Below are positions 10,866-23,500 of a stretch of DNA of 64,000 bases, piece by piece. Origin of the DNA: Rhynchopus euleeides (Eukaryota; Euglenozoa; Diplonemea; Diplonemida; Diplonemidae). Each line of letters opens with the position of its first letter. Positions within the stretch are counted from its first letter, which is position 1. The position numbers were made by a program, and so were the translations under genes. The notes below the pieces were generated by a model, which was not told where the DNA came from, did no database searches, and was given only the letters and a program-made list of their open reading frames with translations. The stretch is from NCBI GenBank assembly GCA_963210315.1, contig OY723273.1:434001-498000 (forward strand), given 5' to 3'.

Positions 10866-13283
10866 GATGTGCCTCCTTGCAAAAGATGTTCCCCAGGGGG
10901 CGGTGGTTCTGCGCACAACGGAAAAAAAACAACCTCTTTCTGCGTCTGAGGTGTTCCGCCGTGTGGGGGCTATGTGTGTCGCTGTGTAACGGGGAGGGAA
11001 GGGGGGGATGGGGATCGGTGTATCTGTGTATGCTGCGTGGGGGGGAGGGTGGGGTGTGTGTGATGAATGACAGAGCAGTGGTATGGCGTATCATCGCCTG
11101 GCGGGTGGCTTGGAAAAGTAAGGTGGGGGGGTGGTGGGGGTGGCGTTTGCAGCGCAGAGGAGTGGGCCGTTTCCTCTCCAGCGACCGGAGGCCAAAATAT
11201 CTGGCAGGCATGCATGCCTGGCACCCCCCCTCCCTTTGAAATATCCTCAGCATACGGTATTCGGGGGTGCCGCAGCCAGAACCTCGGGGAACCCCGACGC
11301 ACCACGCCACAGTGCGTCATGATCCGTGCAGGGTCACCCCGACACTAACGTGATCACCACACAGACACACCACACAAGCAAACTCTGATGATGTCGAGGG
11401 ACTCAGGGTACTGTCTAGCCCCGCAGGCCGCTCGATTCGGGGTTCAGAAACGTCCTCCGTTTCCTCTCCCACGCCGGCACAGCGGCAGCGGGAGCAGCTA
11501 ACGCTGGCCTTTGCCAAAACATCTCGAAGCCGCCCCCTGTATTTCCAGGAGGGGCGGATAACCTGCGTGGCATGCGGTGGCACAAGCAGGGGCGCGGGGG
11601 GCATGTCATGAAGACGTCACACGACAGACGCACCGCCACCGCCACTACCCCCCCCCCCTCTCTCTCAGATGCCTGGCAGCGCGCTTGAAAGCGTCAGCCA
11701 AAGCAAGCAGTGCGGAAACAGCAACTCTCTCTAAAACCAAGTGCCAAATCAAACGGCATCAAACCCCACTGTATCTCTCTGTCTCTATAAGAGCAGGCAG
11801 ACAGACACGTGGTCACAGTCGGCACACTCTCTCGATGCTGCTGCCATGACACAGCAGCTGGTGTTGCCTGCTGCGAGGAGGCCAGTGGTTTGCGCGATTC
11901 GACTCTATTTGGGGACTTCTCTCTGCCCGAAGGTGTATGAAAGTGGGTCAGCACACCTTACAAACAATGGGCAATAAAAAGGCTTGGTGGTGCGTTCCTT
12001 GTTTGTACAAACGGCGCCTGTTCATGCATGTGCACACGACAGGATACCGGACGCTGTCACGAGTCTTGTTAGTGCAAATAGCGAGCGGTTCTTAGTTCTG
12101 ACGCACGGGGTCCCAGGGGGAGTCAAGGTACGCCCCATATTTTGTTCTGTTTCACTTCTTGTTGCAGCCACGACCAGCACGAACATCACTTGGAACACTC
12201 TTAATGGCCGTAACCCTATATTGTTTGGCTGTGGCTGCGCCGCGCCAACACCCCAACAGAGCTGCCAGCTCCACTCTCTTCAACAGCCTATGACTGGTTC
12301 TCACGGACGACCGAGCCGAACACCACCACTCCCCCCCTCCACACTCTGACACGCCGCCGCAGGGTTAGTCCGAACTGGCCAGCGGAAGACCCCCCCCTCC
12401 CCTCCGCCCTGCAAGCAAGGCAGGGTGCAGGATGCAGGCCCCAGAGTCAACGACAGGGGGCCATGATCGGCACCGCCGGGAAGCAACGCCGGGGGTGGGG
12501 AGGGGGCACTTTGGAGGGGAATAGGGGTAGGGACGGGTTTGAACGCAGAAAACAAAACAAAAAATCAGAGGCTGCTGGGGGTGGGCGGGGCCTGGGCCCC
12601 ACCCTTTGCCGGGGATAGAGAGAGAGAGAGAGAGGGCATTTTTGAAGGCACCTATTTTTTCCCACTCTTGTTGTGACAAAAAACACAGTTGTGTCTCCTG
12701 GTTCGTGAGGCAAGGGGCTCGTCATCAGCATGGTCGTCATCTGCACTTCGGAGGCAAATCCCCGAAGCTTTCCTCTGCCCCTGCTGTTCTTCCTCCTTCG
12801 TTTTTCGTTCAGATTCTTGGCAAAACGTGATGATTTTGGCATGATCAGTACGAACACCCCATTTCTTTCATAATATCGACGCTATCCCACCTGATGTGCA
12901 GCCAGTATTACCAGGGCAGATGTATATTTTTTTCTGCCAACCCCTCTCCCAGGCAGACCCGTCGATGCGCGCGCCAAGCCCCGATCCATCTATAGCCGAC
13001 ATTTCCAAATCAGCCTTCTCGTTTGTTTTGTTGTTACATTCGGTCGCAGGGTGGCTGTGAGGGCATTTCTTCAGCACCTCCATCTCTGCGCCGCGCCAGC
13101 CACCCTCTCCACTCAAACCACCTCCCCCTCCCCCCCCCTCCCATCGCAAGATAGCTTGCACCATCCACGGCAGGCTTGACTTGCTCCGACCTCCCGTGGT
13201 GTGGGTGTGGGGGGACTGGAATGTGATCCATTCAACCCACGCTCCCCACGGGGGTCGATTAAAACGAGCACAGGAAAGCTGAA
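10866..13283. other. Gene-poor spacer with a dispersed repeat and a basic minus-strand frame
   Basis: At 11322-11370 is one copy of a short repeat (core GATCCGTGCAGGGTCACCCC followed by a GTGATCACCACACA stretch) that recurs at 14548-14600, in shorter form at 14613-14660, and weakly near 50488. A (GA)n run lies at 12616-12634. A minus-strand frame starting 12857 has a basic stretch (KRRRKNSRGRGK), but nothing else supports it as a gene. Confidence 0.5.
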
Positions 13284-14528
13284 ATGACACACACCACACC
13301 CACACACACATCGCGCATCCCTGCAGACACAGCCCCAGGGCTCACCCTGTACTTTGACGGTGGTGCGCGCGACAATGGCACCCCCTTCGCCGTGGCGGGG
13401 GCAGGGGCGGTGCTATACCAAGACGGTTGCAAGGTTTCAGAGAAAGTACTCCCGCTGCTGAACGTGCGTAGCAACAACATTGCTGAGTACGAGGCGCTCC
13501 GAGCAGGCCTGCGCCTCCTCGAGAGGGGTGATGCCCCTGAGGGCCCAGTCACAGTGCGGGGCGACTCCCAGGTGGTGCTGCGTCAGCTCCAAGGGGACTC
13601 ATTGTGCCGGGATGCCGCCCTCCGTCCTCTGTTCCTCAGCACGTCCCGGCTAGCTGCGGACCTCCAACCGAGGTTCACTCTCACATACGAGCATGTGAAG
13701 AGGGAATCCAACACAGATGCTGATGCCCTCAGTAACGCCGCGATGGACGAGGCTGAAAGGCTGGGGGCCTCACGGCAGCAACTCCAGCAAGACCTCACGG
13801 TGTTCCAGAGCAGTATCCTGGGGAAGGCTGCCTCGCTGAAGGGGCTCTGCAGCATGGTGATGAAAGTAGGCACTGGGCCCTGGCATTGCGGCCATGCTGC
13901 CAACTCAACAGTCCTCACGGCGATCGGTGGATCTGTGGCGGCGGGCCTGTCGAGGAGGGCCCAGCTGAACCCTGCCACTGAGTCGGTGATGCGCAGCCTC
14001 CAAGCGCACCTGGCTGTGCCAGCCCCCAGCCGGACGGATACAGTGTTCCATGATCGCGGAATGGCGTGGGCCGCTACCTTCGCTCCGCAGCCGCACTACC
14101 CTGAGGGTTGGCAGCAATCGGCCCAACAGTGGGCGGCGCGTGGTCGGCAGGCCAACAGCCGGGTAGGGCGCCCATGGGAGCGGAGGGGCGCTGCCCCCCG
14201 AACTGCTCCCCCTGGTGCCAGGAGGAACGCAAAGGTGCTTGCCTGCAAGTTGCATTGGAATCCCCGTTGCTCGGCATGCCAGAAGCGGCGCCTCCCGGAG
14301 GAGGTGTGCTGCCGTAACCACCACAAGGAGGGGGACGGGCTCCCGGTCACTATGGGCTTCTGCAAACGCCACAGCATGGACCGATGCGGTGACTGCTACA
14401 GCGATGGCAAAACACTACCACATTGCTGCCAAGCACACCACGCCGGCTATGCTGCACGCCCTCCTCCCCGGAGTGGCACTGAGTTGGCCCCACACTCTAA
14501 CCCGAGTGGGGCCTCCGCTGTGACGTAG
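13284..14528 (+). CDS. RNase H-like protein with two C-terminal Cys/His modules
   Basis: This 414-aa plus-strand protein has an N-terminal RNase H fold of the RVT_3 type. LYFDGGARDN gives Asp25, NNIAEYEAL gives Glu68, VRGDSQVVL gives Asp94, and NTDADALSN gives the last acidic residues (145/147), so the catalytic set is intact. After a linker, residues 321-347 and 360-386 are two 27-residue modules with identical spacing: C-x2-H-x4-C-x2-C-x9-CC-x2-HH. A looser version occurs in the plus-strand gene at 33961. RNase H would degrade RNA in RNA-DNA hybrids; the Cys/His modules are likely metal-binding. The gene lies opposite in strand to all host-type genes, with short dispersed repeats just downstream, so an element-derived origin is possible but unproven. 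No reverse transcriptase or integrase is adjacent. Confidence 0.8.
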   Translation: MTHTTPTHTSRIPADTAPGLTLYFDGGARDNGTPFAVAGAGAVLYQDGCKVSEKVLPLLNVRSNNIAEYEALRAGLRLLERGDAPEGPVTVRGDSQVVLRQLQGDSLCRDAALRPLFLSTSRLAADLQPRFTLTYEHVKRESNTDADALSNAAMDEAERLGASRQQLQQDLTVFQSSILGKAASLKGLCSMVMKVGTGPWHCGHAANSTVLTAIGGSVAAGLSRRAQLNPATESVMRSLQAHLAVPAPSRTDTVFHDRGMAWAATFAPQPHYPEGWQQSAQQWAARGRQANSRVGRPWERRGAAPRTAPPGARRNAKVLACKLHWNPRCSACQKRRLPEEVCCRNHHKEGDGLPVTMGFCKRHSMDRCGDCYSDGKTLPHCCQAHHAGYAARPPPRSGTELAPHSNPSGASAVT

Positions 14529-15536
14529 AAATGGGCGGGGGTGGGCAATGATCCGCGCAGGATCTCCCCACACAAAACGTGGTCACCACACCCACACACA
14601 CACAGGGTGGGCTAGGACCCGTGCAGGGCAACCCACCTAAAAAGTGATCAACACACACACACATTCCCTCCCTCCCCGCGCGTTCTGCACCCACCCAGCC
14701 TATTGATGTTGTACATTCTGGATGTGTCCCTCACACATCCCCACACCACCACCCCCTCCCCCAGTCCAAACGGACAGATCTGAAAATCGGCTAGACGCAA
14801 CGTCGTGGTGATGGTTGTTGTTTTGTTTTAACACCGCAGGGAGGGGGGGTGGGAAGGGTGGGAGAAGGAGAGAGAATGCCGTTCACCAAGGTTAGCACCC
14901 AGTGCAGTAGCAGCAGCACCGGTGAGGAGTGAACGGCAAACGGCATCGCCGATGAATAGCGGATACGCGGGGTGTTGGGAAGAAGAGAGCGGGGGGAGGG
15001 ATGAGGGAGACGGTCCAAAAGAACGGCAGGAACCACTGGGGAACGCTGTAACGACCAAGATACGCAACAGAGGCAGAGTCAGAGTGATGGCAGGGGCGGG
15101 GAGGGGGGTGGGCGACGAGAGTCCACCCCGTCAGGGCACTCCCAGAGCAGCCGCTGGTCTTGCGGGGTCGGGGTGGGGTTGGGTGGGGTGGGACGGGGGG
15201 CTTCGCTCTGCTGTGCGCCCTCACGCTGACACCCTAATTCGTGAGGAGGGGTGGCGCGCGTTTCGGAACACTTCTGAACGAAGGCACCTGCTCTCCCCCC
15301 CATCCCCCCCTCCCTATTGAGGCGAAACCATGACCAACGGCACACATTAGTGTCGCAGAAAATTCCAAATTTGCGTAGTTCGTGCACAGGGTTCTGTATG
15401 TGCGAAGCGTTTTCTCTACGATGCAACACCATGACACATCTCAATATTCGCTTCAGCGGATGTCGCACCTGCGGAGCCCTGCCACAGATACACTCTCTCT
15501 CACATCACACAGACAGCAGTATCACCGCTGCGCCTC
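14529..15536. other. Spacer downstream of the RNase H-like gene
   Basis: Two tandem copies of the GATCCGYGCAGG repeat lie at 14548-14600 and 14613-14660. Near 15270-15290 is a short match to the end of the GCATTTCTGAACGAAG mini-element family. Otherwise no gene is seen before the 3' end of the lipase gene. Confidence 0.5.
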
Positions 15537-18500
15537 TCAGAGGAGCCCATCCGTGTCAGAAAACTGCGTCAGCTCTGCCAGCTCTTGGATCAGATCCTCT
15601 TCATCGCTGCCCATCCGCTGCAGCACAGCCTGCTTCGCTGCCAGCGTCGGATCGCCCTCTCCACTGGGCACCTCGGTGTCAAGAGTGTCGTGCTGTGCTG
15701 CCTCTGGGTCCTGCTGCGACACGCCCTCCTTCTGCTTGGGGTAGAAACACTTCTTATCGGATCCCGACCGCAGAAACACCCTGTTGAGGGCCTGGTTATA
15801 GGAGTCGAGGCCGTGCCCTCCGAGGTCGGACATCACCACCCCCTTGGTGGGCTGGAAGGTCTTCTCCACCCAGGTGGGTTCCACGAGCAGGGTACCCCTC
15901 CTGTCGATGCACACCTCGTGCCCAATGTGGTAGTTGCACAGCGTCCCCGATATATGCACCCTGTAAAGTGGCATGGGGAAGGTGAGGGCCAATTTTTTTT
16001 GGCTGTCAAAAGCAAAAACGAGAAAAGAAAAGCAGCGACAACATGCAGAACACCACAGTGATGCAAATCTCACCCCCACCCCCCCCCCCACCCCACCCCC
16101 CACCTCACCACCACTTTCTCCCCAAGGCTTCAGCAAAAGACATACACAGGGTCGTACTCATGCACCAGCGAGAATGTGTTTGGGACTTCCAGATCATAAG
16201 CGCGTTTGAAGGCGCGGTTCCCCAGCTTCGGGACTCCAAAGGTGTACACAACCGCCTCGATCCGCCTCCGCTTCCGGAGGGAGTAGGCACAGAGGCACGC
16301 CAGGGCACCCCCCAGGGAGTGCCCCGTGCAGAAAAACTGCGGCGGCTTCGCCTCGGGGAACCTCTGCAGCACCCTGTCCACCGCATGCAGCACCACGTCC
16401 CGCAGCGGGAGGCTCTGGAGGGGCCCGCGCAGGTTGTGGCCCCCGCCAACCTTCTCCCACATCTCCATGAAGCCGCGGTGGAGGAGGGGCTGCGTGCAGC
16501 ACCCGAAGAGCAGCTTCTGCGTGCCCCAGTTGGCCGCCTCCCCCATCACACCCCACACCTTGCGGGTGAAGCGGAGATCGCTCATCAGGTTGAACCGGGA
16601 GAACCTGTTGTCGCTCCCCCGGAACGTAATGTAGACCCTATTCCTCTGCGAGTCGATCGAGATGAACACCCGGGTCCCAGCCAGATCGATCACATCGAAG
16701 AGCGTCACGCCGATCGCCAGGAGATCCGTCCGCTCCGCATTCTTATCGCGCTCCCTCTCCAACGCCTTCTTCTGCAGGTCACGCCGGTGCTTCTCCCCAG
16801 CCGCTGTTGCGCTGAGTGGGACTTTCACCCTGCCGCCAAACCCCTGCGGGCCGGATGGGTCTCCGGGTGACACAGGGGGGGTCGACATAGGCGAGGGCAG
16901 CAGCGCGGCGCTGCCCGCCCTCCGCATCCCGCCGCTGCCCAGCGACAGGGCTGGCGGGACGGGGAGGTCGCCTTGCCGGGACCCCCTGCCCCCTTGCCCC
17001 CCGGCTCCGACGGGGTTGGGCAGGGCGATCCGCGGGATGCCCAGCACACCTCCGGGCAGGTCTGCCGGCAGCGCGCGCTGCGCTGCAGCGGCGGCTGCGG
17101 CGGATGCGCCCTGCGGTGTCGGGGGGGAGTTTGCCCGGCTCCCTCCGACGCTGCTGCTGCTGCCCCCGCTCCCGCTGGTGCCCATGCCGTGTGTTGTCTC
17201 CCCTGCGCTGCCAGCGCTTCCCTCCAGCACGTCGAAGAAGAGGAGGGGTGGTGCTGCCCGGGTCAGGCCAGTCGCGATGGCGGCCACAGCTCCCGCAAGG
17301 GAGATGCTGAAATAGGCGCAGCACTGCGTGGTGAGGGTCCACCCGAAGGAGTTTGGCGATTGTATCGCGTTCCGGAAGTCCGCCTCCCCCGGCTCGTAGT
17401 ACACCGCGTAGGAGAGGTCGGCGCAGATGGAGGCGGTCTCCACGCAGAAAAAGAGGCGGCGGGACTCTTCACCCATGGAGCCCATGTCGCCCCACCTCCC
17501 GTGGAGGAGGCTGTCAACCCCTGCGGCCATCATGTCCCCGACGCCGCGGGTGGTGGCCTGCCTGCGGCGTGACTCGCGGAGCTGTGCCCCGATGTCAACG
17601 CCGAAGCCGATGTGCTCAGGGGCAACCCATTTCCCTTGGCAGCCGGGGTCGGTCGTGCTGATGAAGGTGCCGTCGGGGAGGTGGTACCACCCGTCCCGCG
17701 TGGTCTGCGCTGCGGAGAGAGATGACGTGGTTGAGTTGGGGGAGAATTCTGCCGCAGGCGCTCCCGCCCCCAGGAGGGGGATGGCGCGGATCTCGGTGTG
17801 CGGGGGGATGTGCCGGAAGATGTCTGCGGAGTGGCAGGGGGAAACCCTGGCGGGCCACCCCGCTTCGCTCGCGCAGTTGATGAGGATCAGAGGCAGGGTC
17901 TCCGTGCGCTGCAGCGCGTCAAACTCCTCCTGCTCCTGCTCCTCGATGAAGTAGAAAAGGGTCCCCCCGTGCTCCACAAGCCAGGTATACCACGAGTCGG
18001 GCCAGACACACCTCCTCCACCGCGGATGCTCCCACGACGGATCCCCAGGCAGGGGCGGCATGTCGTCTGTCCTGGGGGGCGCCGGGGCAAACTGGTATAC
18101 AATCGAGAAGGTGAACACGCTGCAGAGAAGCACGGTTCCCGTCTCATCCGCGCTTTTATACACCATGCGGTACCTCCCGAGGAACCCCCAGTAGAGGATC
18201 TGGCAGATCAGCCTGCTCACTGCGTAGGTCCACACCATGAAGACCAGGGAGCGGAAGGCGAGCTGCTTCCTGCGGGATGGGCCATATGGGACCTTTTTCA
18301 GCCAGTGTTTGACGCGCTGTGTCTCCACAATCGACCAGAACACCCAGAGGAATGTGAGGAGGAGCCCAAAGATATACAACGCACCCAGGAAGGGGGAGAG
18401 GTGCTGCAGCTTCGTGTTGAGCACCCACCCCACATAGGTCGCGGTGTAGTCGGAGGAGGGGCCCTTATAGATGAGGGCGACGAGGAGGTCGCACACAACC

Positions 18501-19819
18501 ATCAGCAGCACCCAGCCCTGCCAGAAGCGTCTATAGCCGAGGCGGGCCCAGCAGGAGACAGGAGTGGAAGGTTGTGCCTCGCCAGAGATGAGTGACTGCG
18601 TCTCGCGCATGCCTGAGATAAGTACGATGTACATGTATTGGATGAGGATAGTGAATAGGGTTGCAGCGTGGAATTCCAAAAACTCCAGCACGTTCTCCAG
18701 AAGGGTTGCGGATGTGTTGAAGGACAGCACCGTCCCCAGGAAGGCGACGGGGTTGAGGTAGAGCCCCAGGGCCAGCAGCAGCGAGGGCATCCAGGCCTGC
18801 TCCTGAGGCGCGCTGTCAGAGGTGGCCCCCACAGCCTCAAACCTCCTGTGGTACCATATGTAGACATAGATTGTGGTTGCGAGCAGCGCCATCCGGACAC
18901 AGAGGTCCACAGCTGTGTAGATCCCTGTCTGGTATTCCAGGGAGAGAGAGGCATGCTCCGCAAGGTATTGCCCGAAGGGGACTGTGTCATTTAGGGCATC
19001 CCCGTCGAAGTAGCGCGCGTAAGCCTGGTCTAACTGTGTGAGGTGTGTCATCTGCTGGACGCGGATTACGAGTTTCTTCCGCTCGTGACCCGATGCCATG
19101 ACCCGGAGTGGTGGTGACGCGCATTCCTTAAGGAGCCTGCACCGCGTGAAGTCGACAACCTCTGTGTGGCTGATGGCAACACCGTCATCCTCGGATTCAG
19201 TGAACACTGTCTGGGTCAACATCACCACGCCGTAGCCCAGCTTTTCCACGGATTCTTTATAAATCTCTGCATACTTCGACCCCGGCACCATTGTCGGGGA
19301 TATCTCCGAAACGTTGAACCCGCGCAGCGAGCTGACGACCTCCCTATCCTGTTGGAAGGACGCACCCCCCCACTGCGCAGCAGGGGCGATCCGCAGTGTG
19401 ACGTGCATGAATCGGTTCAGCCAGTGGAGGTGGCTGACATCTCCTGTCCATATGACAGCACCCTGTTCCAGCATTGATGTGTTCATTAGGCTTCCTCCGT
19501 CAGGTAGGGTGCTCAGCCCGTCTTCCTCGGTCTTTCCGCCTGCGGCAGCAGTGTCTTCTGCAGGTGACATACATCCCACGCTTGCGACGTTGCACTGATC
19601 TGTGTCCTTGCATATGTTCTGGCACTCCCACATGTTTGTATAGTCGAAGAATGTGACGCAAGTCCCCAGGACGATCGCCACATAGATCAACGCAAAATGC
19701 CTCTTGGCATGTTCCCCATTCAGCGTCTCGAGGAGTGTTACAATCTGCTGCTGGGCGCCAGACCCCCCTGGGCGAGCCCTCTCGGGCGAGGTGGCTTGGT
19801 CTTCCTCCAGCATTGTCAC
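15537..19819 (-). CDS. Multi-TM (Wntless/GOST-like) protein fused to a class 3 lipase domain
   Basis: Two exons join in frame: 19819-16146 and 15960-15537, with a 185-bp GTATGT...TTACAG intron. The product is 1365 aa. An N-terminal TM segment (about residues 43-60) is followed by a large non-cytosolic domain, then a block of about seven TM helices that looks like the Wntless/GOST family (inference from layout and phrases such as LVFMVWTYAVSRLICQILYWG). A Ser/Gly-rich linker follows, then a class 3 lipase: CTGHSLGGALA gives the nucleophile Ser at about 1168, YTFGVPKLGNRAF follows, YDPV supplies the likely Asp, and exon 2 supplies GHEVCI with the likely His. The intron falls between the Asp and His parts of the triad. 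It would hydrolyse acylglycerol or phospholipid at a membrane. The tail is acidic and Gln-rich. Confidence 0.8.
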
Positions 19820-20575
19820 AGCTCAGGGAGGAGGGATCACTTCAGAACAGTTCAAAGGAGGCTGGGGGAAAATGAAGGGCGAATCAGAGAGGCAGACAAC
19901 GATGCGATTTGAGGGGGGAAAAGGGAGTGAGGGGTGTGAAGGGGGGGGGGGGGGGGACAAATTCAAACGTGGGGTGCCGACTGCATAGCCGGCTGCCAGA
20001 GGGGGGGTGTGGGAGGGGGAGGGGGTGGGTAGGAGGGATGGGCCTGCGGTGTATATGTGTTTGGGTGGCGCGCTTCTGAGAGGCGCGTTGCAGGTGCTGG
20101 GCACACAGCACCCTCCTGTCAATAATGAGGTTGTGTGTGTGATTCGGTTTGTGTCGGGGTGTAAACAGCCCCGACCACCCCCCCCCCCCCCCCTGCCAGA
20201 CAGGACATGCCAATGGATGCGAGGGGGTGGGATGGGGTGGGATAGGATGAGGTGGGGTGTGTGTGGGGCATCTCCATCCAGCTGATTTTTTTTAAACTGT
20301 TATACCACCCACAGAGGCACAGTTTCACAGGGCAATAGCAAAAGGGGAAACGGGGGGGGAGACCCTGCCCGTGTAAATGGCAAAGGCGTGGCAGCCTTCC
20401 CCCCAACACCCCCACCCCCACCCCCCCCACCTCCACCTCTGCGGATGCAGAAGGCAAAGATACAGGGCATGCGCCCAGCAGAGCACCGCACGCCCCCCTC
20501 GAGAGAAGAGGGGATTGAGCGGTGGAACCCTTTTACTGACTTTGACACCACCACCCCTCCAGCTGCGGGGCATGT
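19820..20575. other. Spacer with G/C homopolymers
   Basis: The upstream flank of the lipase gene and downstream flank of the 1466-aa gene. It contains poly(G) at 19940-19957, poly(C) at 20179-20194 and alternating C-rich runs near 20400-20435. No gene is seen. Confidence 0.5.
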
Positions 20576-23500
20576 TCACACCCGGAGGAGTAGAGCCTGT
20601 GCACGCTCCGCAAGCGACCTGGCTTTGACCCACTCCTTCTTATGCTTAGAGTGTTTCATGGCGTGCTGCCACAGCTCGCGGCCCTCCTCCACAATCCGGT
20701 TGACCACGGGGCGCCCCTCGTCGGTCACCACTGTCCGCCAGGATACCTCAAGGGAGGACAGCATGCGCACCAAAGCACTGAGGGCCTGGCGGAGGAGTCT
20801 GACGTCTGACCACCTGACTGCGCTGATCACTGCCAGCACCAGCTTCCCAGAACCCTGCTGGTAGACGAAGTTTTTTGTGAGGAGGCTCGGGGTCTCCGCC
20901 AGGTCGCATGTGATGTTGACCGCCTTCTGCAGGATCATGCGGTTGTCCACATTCTCCAGGGCACGCCGCACCACCCACGACTGCAGGTTGGGCTGGTTGT
21001 GCACGACAGCCCCCTTGAGGTGAACCGAAACCTTCGCCACGGCGGACAGAACCTTGTTGGTGATCCCCGGCCCGCTGTGCGCATGCAGGAACATCTCCAG
21101 GAGATCATGGGAGAAGGCAATCGGGGACGAGGGGGAGATGTTGCCCAACCGATCCCAGATGGTGAGGTAGGCGAGGGTCATCGCCTCATCCTTCACATGG
21201 GCATGGCAGACGCTGGTTGCATCCGGCAGTGAAAACTGCTGGAGAAACTCGCAGTGCCTCCCGATGTGATGGTATGTATGGATCGCCAGCATGAAAATAT
21301 AGAACACGACATGTTTCTGGTGCTGCTTTTTGACAAGCTGGTAATGCGGTGCGTCGCTATGAGCGCAGGTCACCAGAGCAAGGCATTTCGACTTCTTCTG
21401 CGAAGAGATCCCTATCACAACAGCGGTGATATCTGCAGTGCACGGATCCTCAAGCTTCTGCATCAGCCAGCTCGCCTTAGCCTCCGTCAGCTTCTTCATC
21501 CGGATAATCTCTTTGTAGGACCTGAAGAGCTCCATGCGTTCCTCGTAGAGATCCAGGATCAGCTTCGTCCCCATCTGCTGCTGCTCCTCGAGGAAGGTGA
21601 AGGAAACACTGAGGCTGTGCATCGACAGCAGCCACGCCTCCGTCACCCTCCGCTGGAGGAACCTGCAGTGCATCTCCTCGATCAGCACCGCGGCCTTCGT
21701 CTCCCGCCTGGCAATGCGGACCACGCCGCACAGCATGCCACGGACCCCCATTAGGGCATCTGTCGGAACCACCCGATTCCGCCGCACAACCTCCGCCGCA
21801 TCTTCATAGGAGAACTCGGAAGCAGAGGGGGGATCCGCCGATGCATCGCCACCATCCGCAGACACCACACCCCCGTTGAGGTGCTGTGCCGGGGCTGTGG
21901 GCTCGCCCCGGCACAGCACCTCCTGCTGCCGCAGCACAGCCTCCTTCAGGGCGAAGAGGCTGGAAGAGGTTTTGCGAACACCCATGCCGCAAAGTCGTCG
22001 GGCTCGCCCTGGTCTCCTCCCCCGAGTAGCCCCAACTGGTGACCCCGGTGCTCCGATCTGAACTACCCGCAGCGGTGGTGGTGTTGCTTCCGGCGTTGGT
22101 GTGGCTAGAGGTGTCGCCACAGCCTCTCCAAAGGGGGCTTCGGCTGCAGGCAGGTCGATCCCATTGGGCCTCTCCCTGGCGTGGCCTGGCAGCTCGGTCA
22201 CAGAGCCCTTTTCGATAAATTTGATGAGCTCGCCCAAAGCCTTCGCCACAGGGTCTACTCTGTGCTGCGCGCAGCTCACAGGAGGTGGCCTCTCGACAGC
22301 CATGCAGAAGCAGGCGCTCATCGAGGGGAGGCAACAGGCCATGGTGATCTGCGACGCAGTTCCGGGTGGGATGATCACCTCGCTAAGAGGGCCTTTTCCC
22401 AACGCCTTCAGCTTTTGGCTCATCGTGGCTGTGCCGTGGTTGGTGTGTACACTCCCAGACTGGTGGTGCCGCATCGCCGCAGGGTCCCTGTGACCCTTAA
22501 GTGTCAGACCCAGCCCATCGGGCCCCCCCTGCGGGTCGAAGGCTATCGGGAGATTCGCGGGAGAAGAGTCGGCAACTGCAACCCCAACACCATCCCCTCC
22601 GCCCTTCACCCTGGCCACCGGGTGCTGCGCACCTCCGGAGTGCCTCAGGGACTGCCCAATTTGCGAGTTATGGGGTTGCGGCGCGGAGGTGGGTGTCCCG
22701 GCTGCCCCACACAGAGCTTCATCTGGGGTGGGAACCCCGCCGTTCCCCAGGGCCTGCAGCTGCCCCTCGCGGATTGTGGGTGCCCCGCTGGGGAGAGTGG
22801 GGAGCAGGGCTCCTCTGGTGGGTGTCTTGTGGAGGCCACCTCCACCTCCCCCACCCCCACCCCCTGCGGGCAACCCAACATCCTCGTCGGAGTCAAGGCG
22901 TGTCCGGATGAGGGGGATGTCAAATCCCGAGCATCTCGCCGAGCGAGCCTGGGGGCGGCGTGCTGGGGGGAGGGTCGCCCCCCCACCCAGCGCCGCAACA
23001 GAGGCGGCAGCTGGGGGATCACGGAGCACCCCGTCAGCCTCAACCCTGCTGCCCCCTGCGGGGGGTGGTGGGTTGCGGTGGGGGACACCTCCGCCGGACC
23101 TGCCGTTGCCGCACATCCCAAAGGAGGAGCCGTGCTGCATTGCGGAGTCGCGGAGGTGGGAGATTCGATAGGCGGAGCCCGGCCCGTGCCCCTCCCCTGA
23201 GGGGGATGCTGGCGAAGAGGAAGAGGATGAAGCCCCCGCAGTGGCGGAATTTAGGGAGGATCCTATGGGCACCATGAGCACCGTCACATTCAACCCCCCA
23301 GCGAGGTGATGCCCCGAGACGGATTTCTGAAAATGCATGAGGTAGTGGAGAAGACCCGGGTCGCACGCCGCAGAGGTTGGGTAGGGCCACTCCAGAACAC
23401 CCCCCACTGGAAGCTTCTGCTCTATAAAGGCAGCGGATCCCCACGAGGTTGGGTGTGACGGGGAGCTGGGTGAGATAGACGAGGATACAACCCCGCTGAA

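Noticed and set aside
12447-12857. 136-aa minus-strand frame with a basic patch
   Set aside because: No domain, no homologue recognised and it runs into GA/C-rich repeats.
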